Source: Bacillota bacterium
Lineage (GTDB): Bacteria > Bacillota > Clostridia > Christensenellales > UMGS416
Assembly: GCA_023428265.1 (NCBI GenBank)
Contig: JAEYYW010000090.1
Coordinates: forward strand, 1 to 58,828
Length of the DNA: 58,828 bases
Reading direction: 5' to 3'
Under the pieces are notes generated by a model. The model saw only the letters and a program-made list of their open reading frames with translations. It was not told where the DNA came from and ran no database searches. Positions 48,552 to 56,538 of this stretch are shown in pieces (within the stretch, counting starts at the first letter, position 1; each line of letters begins with the position of its first letter). A program made the position numbers and the translations under genes.

Positions 48552-48560
48552 AATGCCATC

Positions 48561-48675
48561 GTATCTTTGGGGCGGGGTGAAATTCCCCACCGGCGGTAAA
48601 GCCCGCGACTCCTGCATGCAGGACTGACCCGGTGAGATTCCGGGGCCGACAGTAAAGTCTGGATGAGAAAAGATA
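48561..48675 (+). promoter_or_regulatory. FMN riboswitch (RFN element)
   Basis: The conserved aptamer is unmistakable: closing stem GTATCTT/AAGATAC, GGGGCGGGGTGAAATTCCCC, ACCGGCGGTAAAGCCCGCGA, the variable CCTGCATGCAGG hairpin, CTGACCCGGTGAGATTCCGG, and GGCCGACAGTAAAGTCTGGA. It binds flavin mononucleotide. A terminator directly follows, so FMN should stop transcription into ribU. Confidence 0.97.
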
Positions 48676-48696
48676 CAAATATGCCCAGCATATTTG

Positions 48697-48730
48697 AGCC
48701 CCCGGATACCATCCGGGGGCTTATTTTATT
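48697..48730 (+). terminator. Riboswitch expression-platform terminator
   Basis: An 11-bp stem, AGCCCCCGGAT-ACC-ATCCGGGGGCT, followed by TTATTTTATT, between the aptamer and the ribU ribosome binding site. Confidence 0.88.
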
Positions 48731-48742
48731 CAGGAGGTCTAT

Positions 48743-49429
48743 ATGGAACGGGCAGCTAGCAAGGGCAATGTTTTCAACATTCAGTACATCGCACGAATCG
48801 CAATCCTATCGGCACTGGCAGCAATTTTATTCATACTGCTGGTTCCACCGGTCCCTTTGTTTGCTCCATGGCTGACGATTGATTTCTCAGACATCCCGGC
48901 TTTGATCGCAGGTTTCTCCATGGGGCCTGTTGCGGGGGTTCTTGTTGAGCTGATCAAGATTGTGTTCAAGATTATTCTGAAACCGGATTTTGCAACGCCT
49001 GTCGGTGAGATCGCCAACTTCCTGGTGGGGTGTGCGTTCATCATCCCTGCGACGCTGATCTATAACAGAAACAGAAGCATGAAGTCCGCCATCATCGGCT
49101 TGGCCACAGGCTTCCTTGCCTTTGTGGGGCTGGCCGCAGTCATGAACTGGCTTGTGATCATTCCGGTCTTCGCAATATTGCTGTCCGGGAAACCTCTGTC
49201 CATCCTGTTTACAAACTCTCCCAGCGAAGTGTACAATTTGATCATCACCGGGCAAAGCGGCATTTTTGCGGACGCGGCGGCAAATGGGTATACTGCGATC
49301 AGCAGTTTATCAAATTATATCCTGTACGCATGCATTCCCTTTAATGCCATCAAGGGCGCGGTGATCGCATTGGTTACCGCTCTGCTGTATAAGCGGCTGT
49401 CACCGTTATTGAAACCAAAAGTCAGGTAA
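48743..49429 (+). CDS. ribU: Riboflavin ECF transporter S component RibU
   Basis: A 228-residue membrane protein with about six helices, the substrate-binding subunit for riboflavin. IARIAILSALAAILFILLVP, IDFSDIPALIAGFSMGPVAG and GEIANFLVGCAFIIPATLIY are S-component blocks, with the N-terminal Ala-rich helix that contacts EcfT. The FMN riboswitch confirms the substrate. AGGAGG precedes the ATG. The shared EcfA1-EcfA2-EcfT engine is encoded at 24116-26617. Confidence 0.95.
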   Translation: MERAASKGNVFNIQYIARIAILSALAAILFILLVPPVPLFAPWLTIDFSDIPALIAGFSMGPVAGVLVELIKIVFKIILKPDFATPVGEIANFLVGCAFIIPATLIYNRNRSMKSAIIGLATGFLAFVGLAAVMNWLVIIPVFAILLSGKPLSILFTNSPSEVYNLIITGQSGIFADAAANGYTAISSLSNYILYACIPFNAIKGAVIALVTALLYKRLSPLLKPKVR

Positions 49430-49435
49430 TAAAAG

Positions 49436-49891
49436 GTGCTCGAGAAGAAAACATTTTCAACGGAAGAAACCGAGGCCTTTGCCGAATCACTGGCAAAGGC
49501 CCTGTTCCCCGGTGCGGTGGTTGCGCTGTGGGGCGGGCTGGGGGCCGGCAAAACGGCTTTTACAAGGGGGTTGGCGCGGGGGCTTGGCGTAACGGGTCGG
49601 GTAACCAGCCCCACGTTCACGCTGGTGCATGAGCACCATGGCAACCCCGGTCTCAGCCATTTCGACCTCTACCGCCTGGATGAGGGAGGCCTGGAAGACA
49701 TGGGTTTTGAGGAATATCTGGGCGGCAGCGCCGTGTGCGCGATCGAGTGGCCTGGCAACGCAGGCTCCCTGCTGCCCCCAGAGCGCCTGGACGTGACGCT
49801 GGAGCCTGCGGATGACGGGGCAGCGCGGGCGATCACGGTGGCGGCGAGGGGCCGACCCTATGAAACACTGCTTGAGGGCTTGACACTATGA
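49436..49891 (+). CDS. tsaE: tRNA t6A synthesis ATPase TsaE
   Basis: A 151-residue P-loop ATPase of the TsaB-TsaD-TsaE complex that makes N6-threonylcarbamoyladenosine at position 37 of tRNA. Walker A is GGLGAGKTAFTRGLARGLG near residue 33, followed by VTSPTFTLVHEH and FDLYRLD. Start codon GTG. It begins six bases after the ribU stop with no terminator between, so it is very probably read from the riboswitch promoter too. Confidence 0.95.
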   Translation: MLEKKTFSTEETEAFAESLAKALFPGAVVALWGGLGAGKTAFTRGLARGLGVTGRVTSPTFTLVHEHHGNPGLSHFDLYRLDEGGLEDMGFEEYLGGSAVCAIEWPGNAGSLLPPERLDVTLEPADDGAARAITVAARGRPYETLLEGLTL

Positions 49892-50601
49892 AGCTGCTGG
49901 CACTGGACACCTCCACAAAAGTTGCGAGCGCGGCGCTGATGGAAAGCGGCGTGCTGGTCTGCGAAGCGAACCTGAACTCGGGGCTCACCCATTCGGAGCG
50001 GCTGATGCCGCTGGTCGATCAATGCTTCCGGCTGGCCGGCTGGCAGCCTGCTGCGCTGGACGCCATCGCGGTGGTGGCAGGCCCTGGCTCCTTCACCGGC
50101 GTGCGCATCGGCGTGGCCACCGCCAAGGGCATGGCCGAGGCGCTGGGCAAGCCCGTGATCGCCGTGAACACGCTGGAGGTGCTGGCGGCGGCGTTCCCCA
50201 GCTTTGCCGGCGTGATCGCGCCGATCCTGGACGCCCGCCGCGACCAGGTGTATTGCGCGCTCTATGATGGGAGCCAGCTCGAGCTGCTCCCCCCCGCCCC
50301 GCTGGCGCTGGGCGAGCTGCTGGAGCAACCGGCGATCGCCGAGGCGCAGGCCGTGATGTTCTGCGGTGACGGCGTGGCCCCCCATCGGCAAACCATCACA
50401 GAGGCGCTGGGGGAAAAGGCATGGTTCGCACCGGCCCACCTTTTGTTGCAGCGTGCCGGGGCGGCGGCCCATCTGGCCTGGCAGAAGCTCACCGCCGGGC
50501 AGACGATGGACGCGGCAGACCTGCTGCCCATCTATCTGCGCAAATCCTCCGCCGAGCAGGTGCTGGAAAAGAAAGCCATGGAGGCCGGCCATGGCCGTTG
50601 A
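49888..50601 (+). CDS. tsaB: tRNA t6A synthesis protein TsaB
   Basis: A 237-residue ASKHA-fold partner of TsaD. LLALDTSTKVASAALMESG at the start, GLTHSERLMPLVDQ, and VVAGPGSFTGVRIGVATAKG are diagnostic. Its ATG overlaps the tsaE stop by four bases. tsaD is not found in this window. Confidence 0.95.
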   Translation: MKLLALDTSTKVASAALMESGVLVCEANLNSGLTHSERLMPLVDQCFRLAGWQPAALDAIAVVAGPGSFTGVRIGVATAKGMAEALGKPVIAVNTLEVLAAAFPSFAGVIAPILDARRDQVYCALYDGSQLELLPPAPLALGELLEQPAIAEAQAVMFCGDGVAPHRQTITEALGEKAWFAPAHLLLQRAGAAAHLAWQKLTAGQTMDAADLLPIYLRKSSAEQVLEKKAMEAGHGR

Positions 50602-51070
50602 GGAACCGAAGGTGCTCCTTCGCCGAATGCTGGAATCAGATCTGGATAGGGTGCTGGAGATCGAAGCCGCCTGTTTCCCGCGGCCATGGTCCCGGGAGTC
50701 CTTCCTGTCAGAGCTCAAAAATCTCTGCGCCCGCTATGTGGTGCTGGTGGAAGACGGTGTGATTGCCGGCTTCGGTGGCATGTGGATCATCGTGGACGAG
50801 GCCCATGTGAACAACATCGCCGTGCACCCGGACTATCAGGGCAGAGGTTATGGCCGCAGAATCATGCGGGAGCTGATGCGGGCGGCCTGGCATGCCGCCG
50901 AGGCGATACAGATGACGCTGGAAGTGCGCGTGACCAATGAAAAGGCAATCAGCCTTTATACCAGCCTGGGGTTTGAAGTAGCGGGCCGCAGGAAGAACTA
51001 TTATGAAGACAACAGCGAAGACGCCTTCATCATGTGGTGCCACAACACGCTGGAGGTGCTGGCAAGATAA
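50591..51070 (+). CDS. rimI: Ribosomal protein-alanine N-acetyltransferase RimI
   Basis: A 159-residue GNAT enzyme that acetylates protein N-termini, typically S18. CFPRPWSRESFLSEL and NNIAVHPDYQGRGYGRRIM (CoA loop) are family blocks, followed by LEVRVTNEKAISLYTSLGF. The ATG overlaps the end of tsaB by 11 bases. tsaE-tsaB-rimI is a common conserved trio. Confidence 0.93.
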   Translation: MAVEEPKVLLRRMLESDLDRVLEIEAACFPRPWSRESFLSELKNLCARYVVLVEDGVIAGFGGMWIIVDEAHVNNIAVHPDYQGRGYGRRIMRELMRAAWHAAEAIQMTLEVRVTNEKAISLYTSLGFEVAGRRKNYYEDNSEDAFIMWCHNTLEVLAR

Positions 51071-51078
51071 GGAAAGCG

Positions 51079-51120
51079 CGGGCTGCTTGTGATCTGATTG
51101 CAGCAATCAGAACGCCCGTT
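51079..51120 (+). terminator. Possible terminator after rimI
   Basis: An outer CGGGC/GCCCG pair enclosing a 7-bp CTGATTG-CAG-CAATCAG hairpin, followed by only TT. It lies just after the rimI stop. The weak T-run makes termination uncertain. Confidence 0.35.
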
Positions 51121-51270
51121 CACCCTATAACAGCTTCAGATTCTATCCAATTTGGTTTGCACACAGATGCCTGTATCGGCCCATGAGCTTTGTCATGTGC
51201 GCCCCTCTTCCAATGCGGGCAGGGCTCTGTGCCCGTACCGCATCGTTTCATTAAGATCTCCCGTTTTTAC

Positions 51271-51300
51271 TTGATAGAAACTTTTGCCAGGTATTATAAT
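51271..51300 (+). promoter_or_regulatory. Promoter of the FAD oxidoreductase gene
   Basis: TTGATA, 18-base spacer, perfect TATAAT, about 29 bases before the GTG start at 51329. Confidence 0.65.
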
Positions 51301-51328
51301 TAGATATATTGAGCAAGGAGCGACAGCC

Positions 51329-52471
51329 GTGAAAGAACGCGATTATGACGTGATCGTCTATGGCGCGGGGCCGGAGGGCGTCGCGGCAGCGTTGGCCGCG
51401 GCGGAGCATTCCGGCACGGTGCTGCTGGCGGACGAGGGGCCCGATGTGGGCGGAAGCGCCGTCTGCGGACTTTTGAACTGCTGGCGCGGCGACGGCCAGC
51501 CGGCCATGATGGAGCACCTGCGGAAGCTCACGCGGCGGGCCTGGGGTAGGCTCATCTTTGAGCCGGAGGAGCTGGCGCGGGTTTTCGAGGCGCTGCTCCA
51601 TGACGCCGGTGTGGACCTGCTGCTGGGCGCAAAGGCCGTAAAGGTGAAAAGCCGGACCGGGCAAATCAAGTCCATAGCCTTCGCCGGGCCGGAGGGCCGG
51701 GTGAAGCTATCGGCCTGGTGCTATGTGGACGCGTCGCAGGACGGTGCGCTGACCCGGCTGGCCGGCTGCCCCTGCGGGCCGGATGCCGAGGGCACGGCCA
51801 TTACGGTGCTGGCCCGTGTGGGCGGCATCGACACCAGGGTAACCGGTGTGTTTGACCACGAGGTGCTGGGCCAGTACGCGGGCCAGTTTCAGTCGGAGCA
51901 GTCTGCCGACATGCTGCCCGGCGGCCTTGCTTTCCCGGAGCTGGTGCCCTGCCTGCGGGGCGGCACCGCCATGCTGAACGCGGCCGGATCCGGCGCCACC
52001 GTAGCGGAAAGCCCCCTGGGTCGCACCAAAGCGGAGCTCAAGTGCCGAAACGACGCGCTGGCTGCCATCGGCTTTTTGCAGCGCAACGTGCCCGGATATG
52101 AAAACTGCCACTTGATCCACTTTGCCAGCCAGGCGCTGGTGCTTTCCCACCCCCACCCCATCCGGAGAAGAACCGAAGAAGCCGTGGAGGTGGAGTCGGG
52201 CCTGCTGGAAGACGTGGCCGCGCTGCGGCATGTGAACCCGGAAAACCCTGCCGAGCCGCTGGTGACGCCGCTGGGAAACCTGATGTGCCGCGACTTGGAA
52301 AACCTGCTGCTGGCAAGGGCTGAAAGCATGACCGCCGAGCAGCTGCCGCTGCTGCTCGCCTGCGGGCAAGCCGCCGGCACCATCGCCGCGGAGGCTGTGC
52401 TTTATGACGGCTGCATCTCGAAGCTGGATGAAACGCGGGTTCGCAAGGCGCTTTCCGGAAATCCGGAATAA
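51329..52471 (+). CDS. FAD-dependent oxidoreductase
   Basis: A 380-residue flavoprotein of the FAD_oxidored family. VIVYGAGPEGVAAALAA near residues 7-23 is the dinucleotide fold, GPDVGGSAVCGLL follows, WCYVDASQDGALTRLAGC is the internal DxTGDG-like block, and LLACGQAAGTIAAEA closes the FAD site. No signal peptide, so probably cytoplasmic. Substrate unknown. The GTG start is eight bases after AAGGAG. Monocistronic. Confidence 0.83.
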   Translation: MKERDYDVIVYGAGPEGVAAALAAAEHSGTVLLADEGPDVGGSAVCGLLNCWRGDGQPAMMEHLRKLTRRAWGRLIFEPEELARVFEALLHDAGVDLLLGAKAVKVKSRTGQIKSIAFAGPEGRVKLSAWCYVDASQDGALTRLAGCPCGPDAEGTAITVLARVGGIDTRVTGVFDHEVLGQYAGQFQSEQSADMLPGGLAFPELVPCLRGGTAMLNAAGSGATVAESPLGRTKAELKCRNDALAAIGFLQRNVPGYENCHLIHFASQALVLSHPHPIRRRTEEAVEVESGLLEDVAALRHVNPENPAEPLVTPLGNLMCRDLENLLLARAESMTAEQLPLLLACGQAAGTIAAEAVLYDGCISKLDETRVRKALSGNPE

Positions 52472-52544
52472 GTTGTGAATCCGGTTCCTCTGTTCCCAAC
52501 TACTCCATGACCATCAGCAGAAAGCGTAAACATAGCAACAATAA

Positions 52545-52574
52545 CACAGGGGCGGCTCATGAGCCGCCCCTGTG
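52545..52574. repeat. Perfect 30-base palindrome
   Basis: Left arm CACAGGGGCGGCTCA and its exact complement without a spacer. It is related to the palindrome at 3571-3600 (GGGCGG...CCGCCC core). In the gap between the convergent FAD oxidoreductase and M23 genes, where it could serve as a bidirectional hairpin. Confidence 0.8.
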
Positions 52575-52579
52575 CCTAT

Positions 52580-52656
52580 CTACTGACTACTCGCTACTGA
52601 CTATTGACTATTGACTACTGACTACTGACTACTGACTACTGACTACTGACTACTCC
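52580..52656. repeat. Heptanucleotide tandem array
   Basis: Eleven units of CTACTGA or close variants (CTACTCG, CTATTGA twice, CTACTCC last). The stop codon of the M23 peptidase gene (52650-52652) lies inside the last unit. Because seven is not a multiple of three and each unit contains a stop on both strands, the array closes all reading frames. Confidence 0.9.
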
Positions 52657-54254
52657 AGCTTCACATACTTCTTGGGGTTCACATGCCCCCCATTGAGCCG
52701 GAACTCAAAATGCAGGTGGGGCCCGGTGCTTTGGCCGGTGCTGCCAACCAGCGCGATGATCTGCCCCTGCTTCACCTTCTGCCCTTTCTTCACCAGCAGC
52801 TTGGAGCAGTGGCCGTAGCGGCTCTGCACGCCGCCGGCATGGTCCAGATAGATCACCAGCCCATAACCGGATGCGGAACCGGAAAAAGACACGGTGCCTG
52901 CCGCCGTGGCATAGATCGGCGTGCCTGTGGGGGCGGCCAGATCATAGCCGTAATGATAAGACCGGCCAAACATGTCGCGGGGGCCGTAGCGGCTGGTCAC
53001 CCGGTAAGACTTCAGCGGCTTGATGTATTTCCCGGAGGCCGATGACCCGCCGCCGGAGCTGGTGGGCACCTTCTTGGTGCCGCGCAGCACAATCTTGTCT
53101 TGGGCTTCCTCAATCACGGTCTGGCTTTCGATCACCTTGGAGGCTTCCATGCCGTTGATATAAGTCACCTTCGCCACAACCTGGCGCAGGCCGTTCTTCC
53201 CCTCCTGCTTGGTTTGCTTCTGCGTGGTGTATAGCGTTGCGTCGGTTTGCTCCACGGTTTCATAAGGCAGCGCCTCCTGCCGCGTCACCGTTTCGGTGTA
53301 GCGCACGTTGACCCAGTTGGAAGGCTTCACGGCGTTCAGCGTGTCTCCCGGCTGCAGCACTTGATCGGATGAAAGCGTGGGGTTGGCCTTTTTGATGTCC
53401 GCCACCTGGAGCTCAAACTCCTTGGCGATGCGGGCAAGGCTGTCTCCCTTTTCCACGGTGTAGAAATTGTCTTCCACGGCGGAGCCCAACGTGAGCGCCC
53501 GCACGGCTTCGTCACAGCTCATCACAAGGCTGAAATCCACCGGCTGCTGCTCCACACGCACGTTTTCCACAAAGGACACATCAGTGCGCTGCCGGTTGCC
53601 GGAGGCGGAAAGATAGGGGGCCAGCACAGTGTCCAGCGCCTGCTGAGCCTCCTCGGCGCTTTTGAGTGCCACAGCGGGGCGGCCGTTCACCAGGATCACG
53701 GAGGCCACCACTTTCACCTCGAGGTTGGCCTTCAGCGCCTGCTCCACGGCCTGGACGTCCGCGATATTCTGCGCGTCACAGGTGACCGGCGTGAAAGTGA
53801 GTGTGCCTTCGTGGCTGATGTCCATGCCATAGCTTTGGCGTAGACTGTCCTGAACTTTATTCAGGATCTCCTCTGCGGCGGTGCGCTCCTGCACCACGCA
53901 TAGGGGCCGGCCGTCCAGAGCCATCATTTCACCCTGGGCCTGCGCGGGCTTGCCAAGAAGCGAGACCGCACCCAGCACCATTGCCGCAACCACAATCACT
54001 GTAGCGGCCATCACCAGCAGCGGCATGGGGTTGCTCAGCCGGAAGCCCCGGCGGCCCTGGCCGGCTGGGGCGTAGAACAGCCCGGCCGCGCTCGCGGCAG
54101 ACCGCTGCACAGGCCGCCACGCCGATGAAGCTGCTTCCCTTTGCTTGCGGGCAGGCTGAACCACTCCCAAACCGGATTGTGCCCGGCCCGGCCTTCCACC
54201 CTGCAGTGTTTTGTTGACGACAGTGTTGATGCCGCCTCTCTTTCTCAAACGCAC
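52650..54254 (-). CDS. Membrane-anchored LysM/G5/M23 peptidase
   Basis: A 534-residue cell-wall protein. A basic cytoplasmic segment (residues 1-75) precedes one transmembrane helix (PLLVMAATVIVVAAMVLGAV). Outside lie an unassigned region, a LysM domain (FYTVEKGDSLARIAKEFELQ, near 275-320), a G5 domain (VRYTETVTRQEALPYET, near 325-400) and a C-terminal M23 LytM domain with HYGYDLAAP (His, Asp) and GPHLHFEFR (HxH). All zinc ligands are present, so it should cut peptidoglycan peptide bonds. Start GTG, nine bases after GGGGGAG; six bases after the M1 gene. Confidence 0.93.
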   Translation of the reverse strand: MRLRKRGGINTVVNKTLQGGRPGRAQSGLGVVQPARKQREAASSAWRPVQRSAASAAGLFYAPAGQGRRGFRLSNPMPLLVMAATVIVVAAMVLGAVSLLGKPAQAQGEMMALDGRPLCVVQERTAAEEILNKVQDSLRQSYGMDISHEGTLTFTPVTCDAQNIADVQAVEQALKANLEVKVVASVILVNGRPAVALKSAEEAQQALDTVLAPYLSASGNRQRTDVSFVENVRVEQQPVDFSLVMSCDEAVRALTLGSAVEDNFYTVEKGDSLARIAKEFELQVADIKKANPTLSSDQVLQPGDTLNAVKPSNWVNVRYTETVTRQEALPYETVEQTDATLYTTQKQTKQEGKNGLRQVVAKVTYINGMEASKVIESQTVIEEAQDKIVLRGTKKVPTSSGGGSSASGKYIKPLKSYRVTSRYGPRDMFGRSYHYGYDLAAPTGTPIYATAAGTVSFSGSASGYGLVIYLDHAGGVQSRYGHCSKLLVKKGQKVKQGQIIALVGSTGQSTGPHLHFEFRLNGGHVNPKKYVKLE

Positions 54255-54260
54255 AGGCTG

Positions 54261-55877
54261 TTACTCCCCCGTCTCTTTTGTGTCGCCGCCGCCGGCCTGG
54301 CTGAACTGCTGCTCAAACCACTGTGTCAGCTCCCGGCCGGTTGCTTTCTCCAGAGCGTTTTCCAGATCCGATCTGGTGGCCACGCCCAGGCGATGCCCTT
54401 CATAATACTGGCGCAACCCGGCAAAAAACGCCTCGTCGCCCACTTCCGCGCGCAGATCGCTTAGGATCTGGGCCGCGCGGTCATACACCCACGACGAATA
54501 GGTGAGCCCGTCGTCGAAGGAGGAGGCCGGCAGCGTAACGGCGTATTGCCCCTGCTGCCCGGCCCGCTGGTCGGCAAAATAGTCGATTTGAATTTGATAA
54601 AAGTCGTTGAAACCGCTGCTGCGTTCCTTCTGAAAGAAATACTGGGTGGAAAACTCCGTCAGCCCTTCGTCCAGCCAGGGCTCGGCCACCTCGTCGTTGC
54701 CCACGGTGGAATACCACCACTGATGGGCTGTTTCGTGGGAAACCACAAGATCCAGCACCATGCTCTGCGAGAAGGAATACAGCGACTGGTCGATCAGCAC
54801 CATGCCGGGGTATTCCATGCCGCCGATGAAGAAATCGGCCTCCACCACAGAAAACTCGCCATAGGGGTATTCCCCGAAGGTGCTTTCATAAAGGTCAATC
54901 GACTCCACTGCGCAGTCCAGCGCCTGGCGGCCATACCCCTTGTGCTGTTTGAGGTAGTAGGAGCGCACCAGCACATCGCCGGCCATCTGCTGCATCACCT
55001 CAAACTGGTCGCTGGCCACAAAGCCAAAGTCGCGGCGGCCCGGTGCGTCCACCGTCCAAACGTCGTTTTCCCCTTCCTCCCGCATTGTCAGCTCGCCGGT
55101 GGCCGCAATGGTCCAGTCAGCCGGCGCCGTGATTGTGGCGTGGTAGTCGGAAGTCTCCGAATAGAAGGGGTCGCCCATATTGTAATACGGATAATCGTGC
55201 CACGTTCCGGAGTCAAACACAGAAAGGATCGGGTGGCAGTTCACCAGCGACATCGTGTTGTCACCGTAGCCGAACCGGCCCAGGCAGTTGGGCACCGTCA
55301 CATGATACTGGATTGTGAGACGCGCCGTTTCGCCCGGTTTCACGGGCCGCACCAGAAGCACCTCCAGCACATGGTTCTGCTGGCCGGTGATCAGATGCTG
55401 CACATTGCCGTCGGGGCTCGTCACCGAGAGAATATCGATGGAGCCGGAAGAAAACCCGTTGGGATAGGCATCGTCATAATCGTCCTGCTCAAAAACGCCG
55501 TAATACTCCTTTTCAAAGCAGTTGGGATAGAGCAGAAACCGGAGCCTGTCCATCGGCTGTGTTTCCGTGTTCACATAGGTAAAGTCCATCTTGCCGCTGA
55601 GCGCCTTGCCGGCAGGGTCCAGCGCCAGCGTGAGGTCATAGCGGCAGCGCTTCCCGGTTTCGTATTCCGGCCAGCCCTCCACCGGCTCCTTTTCGTCGGC
55701 AGGGCCGTTTTGGAACTCCCCGCCGGTGATTGCCTGCCTGGTGGCCGCCGGCTGGGTGGCCAGGGGGTCTGCCGCAGGGCGCCGGCTGAGCAGCGGCTCC
55801 AGAACAAGGGCCCCCACGGCCAGCAGGGCCACGGCGAGCACCAGGGCCGGAAAAAGGTTGCGTTTGAACCAACCCAT
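54261..55877 (-). CDS. Membrane-anchored M1-family aminopeptidase
   Basis: A 538-residue zinc metallopeptidase. The N-terminal helix (residues 8-29) is a signal anchor, placing the enzyme outside the membrane. IGGMEYPGMVLI corresponds to the GAMEN exopeptidase loop, and VVSHETAHQWW with the distal Glu in WLDEGLTEF is HExxH-18-E. Shorter than classical M1 enzymes, lacking the large C-terminal domain. AAGGAG eight bases before the ATG. First of a two-gene operon with the M23 protein, suggesting joint work on wall or extracellular peptides. Confidence 0.92.
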   Translation of the reverse strand: MGWFKRNLFPALVLAVALLAVGALVLEPLLSRRPAADPLATQPAATRQAITGGEFQNGPADEKEPVEGWPEYETGKRCRYDLTLALDPAGKALSGKMDFTYVNTETQPMDRLRFLLYPNCFEKEYYGVFEQDDYDDAYPNGFSSGSIDILSVTSPDGNVQHLITGQQNHVLEVLLVRPVKPGETARLTIQYHVTVPNCLGRFGYGDNTMSLVNCHPILSVFDSGTWHDYPYYNMGDPFYSETSDYHATITAPADWTIAATGELTMREEGENDVWTVDAPGRRDFGFVASDQFEVMQQMAGDVLVRSYYLKQHKGYGRQALDCAVESIDLYESTFGEYPYGEFSVVEADFFIGGMEYPGMVLIDQSLYSFSQSMVLDLVVSHETAHQWWYSTVGNDEVAEPWLDEGLTEFSTQYFFQKERSSGFNDFYQIQIDYFADQRAGQQGQYAVTLPASSFDDGLTYSSWVYDRAAQILSDLRAEVGDEAFFAGLRQYYEGHRLGVATRSDLENALEKATGRELTQWFEQQFSQAGGGDTKETGE

Positions 55878-55932
55878 CCAAATAACTCCTTCAGAAAATA
55901 AAAGATTATCTCTACATACTTATTCTGCCGAT

Positions 55933-55947
55933 TTTCAATTATTATAG
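55933..55947. promoter_or_regulatory. PerR/Fur-box-like sequence
   Basis: Minus strand CTATAATAATTGAAA matches TTATAATNATTATAA at 11 of 14 defined positions and overlaps the -10 box of the M1 promoter. A Fur-family gene lies next to it. AT-rich promoters can match by chance. Confidence 0.3.
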
Positions 55948-55969
55948 TATGTACAGGACACAGGTTCAA
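55941..55969 (-). promoter_or_regulatory. Promoter of the M1-M23 peptidase operon
   Basis: Minus strand TTGAAC, 17-base spacer, perfect TATAAT, about 60 bases before the M1 start. Confidence 0.75.
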
Positions 55970-56022
55970 CCCTGAATGGCTGGGAAAGCAGCCAATGATT
56001 TGGGCACAATCTCCCAATGCCC

Positions 56023-56051
56023 TTGCGGCGTTATGCGAACAACGGTATACT
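56023..56051 (+). promoter_or_regulatory. Promoter of the Fur-family regulator gene
   Basis: TTGCGG, 17-base spacer, TATACT, about 35 bases before the ATG at 56086. Confidence 0.6.
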
Positions 56052-56085
56052 GGATATTATCCCGAAAAGGCATGAAAAGGAAATC

Positions 56086-56535
56086 ATGGACTCGTTTGAA
56101 ACGGAACTGAAGGAAAAAGGATATCGCATGACCAACCAGCGGCTCACGGTGCTGAAGGCTGCCGCCGCCATGCCCGGCCATTTCACGGCTGAGGAGCTGC
56201 ACCGGGAGCTGAATCGCAGCGACATCGGCATTGCAACGGTGTATCGCACCGTGCAGCTGCTGCTGGAAATGGGTTATTTGAAGCAAGCCCACATCTCCGG
56301 CCAGAGCAATGTGTATGAATACAGCCAGGATGACGACAGCGGTCACAGCCACGCTCACATGCAGTGCACCGGCTGCGGCGCGGTGCTGGAGCTCCGGGAG
56401 GACATGATGGACGGCATAGAAAGCGCTGTGCTGGAGCAATATGGATTCCTCGTTTCCGATCATTACATCACGCTGACCGGCCTGTGCGCCGGCTGCCGCG
56501 CCAAAAAAACCCATCCGGATCCGACGGAGGCTTAA
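56086..56535 (+). CDS. Fur-family metal- or peroxide-sensing regulator
   Basis: A 149-residue winged-helix regulator. MTNQRLTVLKAAAAMPGHFT and DIGIATVYRTVQLLLEMGYL form the DNA-binding domain. SGHSHAHMQCTGCGAVLEL holds the regulatory histidines and the first structural CxxC; GLCAGC is the second. The HSHAH arrangement is closer to Fur or Zur than to textbook PerR, so subtype is open. AAGG precedes the ATG at 56086. Three bases separate it from the CoA-ligase gene. Confidence 0.9.
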   Translation: MDSFETELKEKGYRMTNQRLTVLKAAAAMPGHFTAEELHRELNRSDIGIATVYRTVQLLLEMGYLKQAHISGQSNVYEYSQDDDSGHSHAHMQCTGCGAVLELREDMMDGIESAVLEQYGFLVSDHYITLTGLCAGCRAKKTHPDPTEA

Positions 56536-56538
56536 CAT

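Noticed and set aside
51079..51328. tRNA gene in the rimI-oxidoreductase gap
   Set aside because: One hairpin is present, but no cloverleaf, T-loop consensus (GGTTCRANYCC) or CCA-end arrangement can be found.
52580..52656. Heptamer array as a CRISPR or coding repeat
   Set aside because: The unit is only seven bases, has no spacers and carries stops in every frame.
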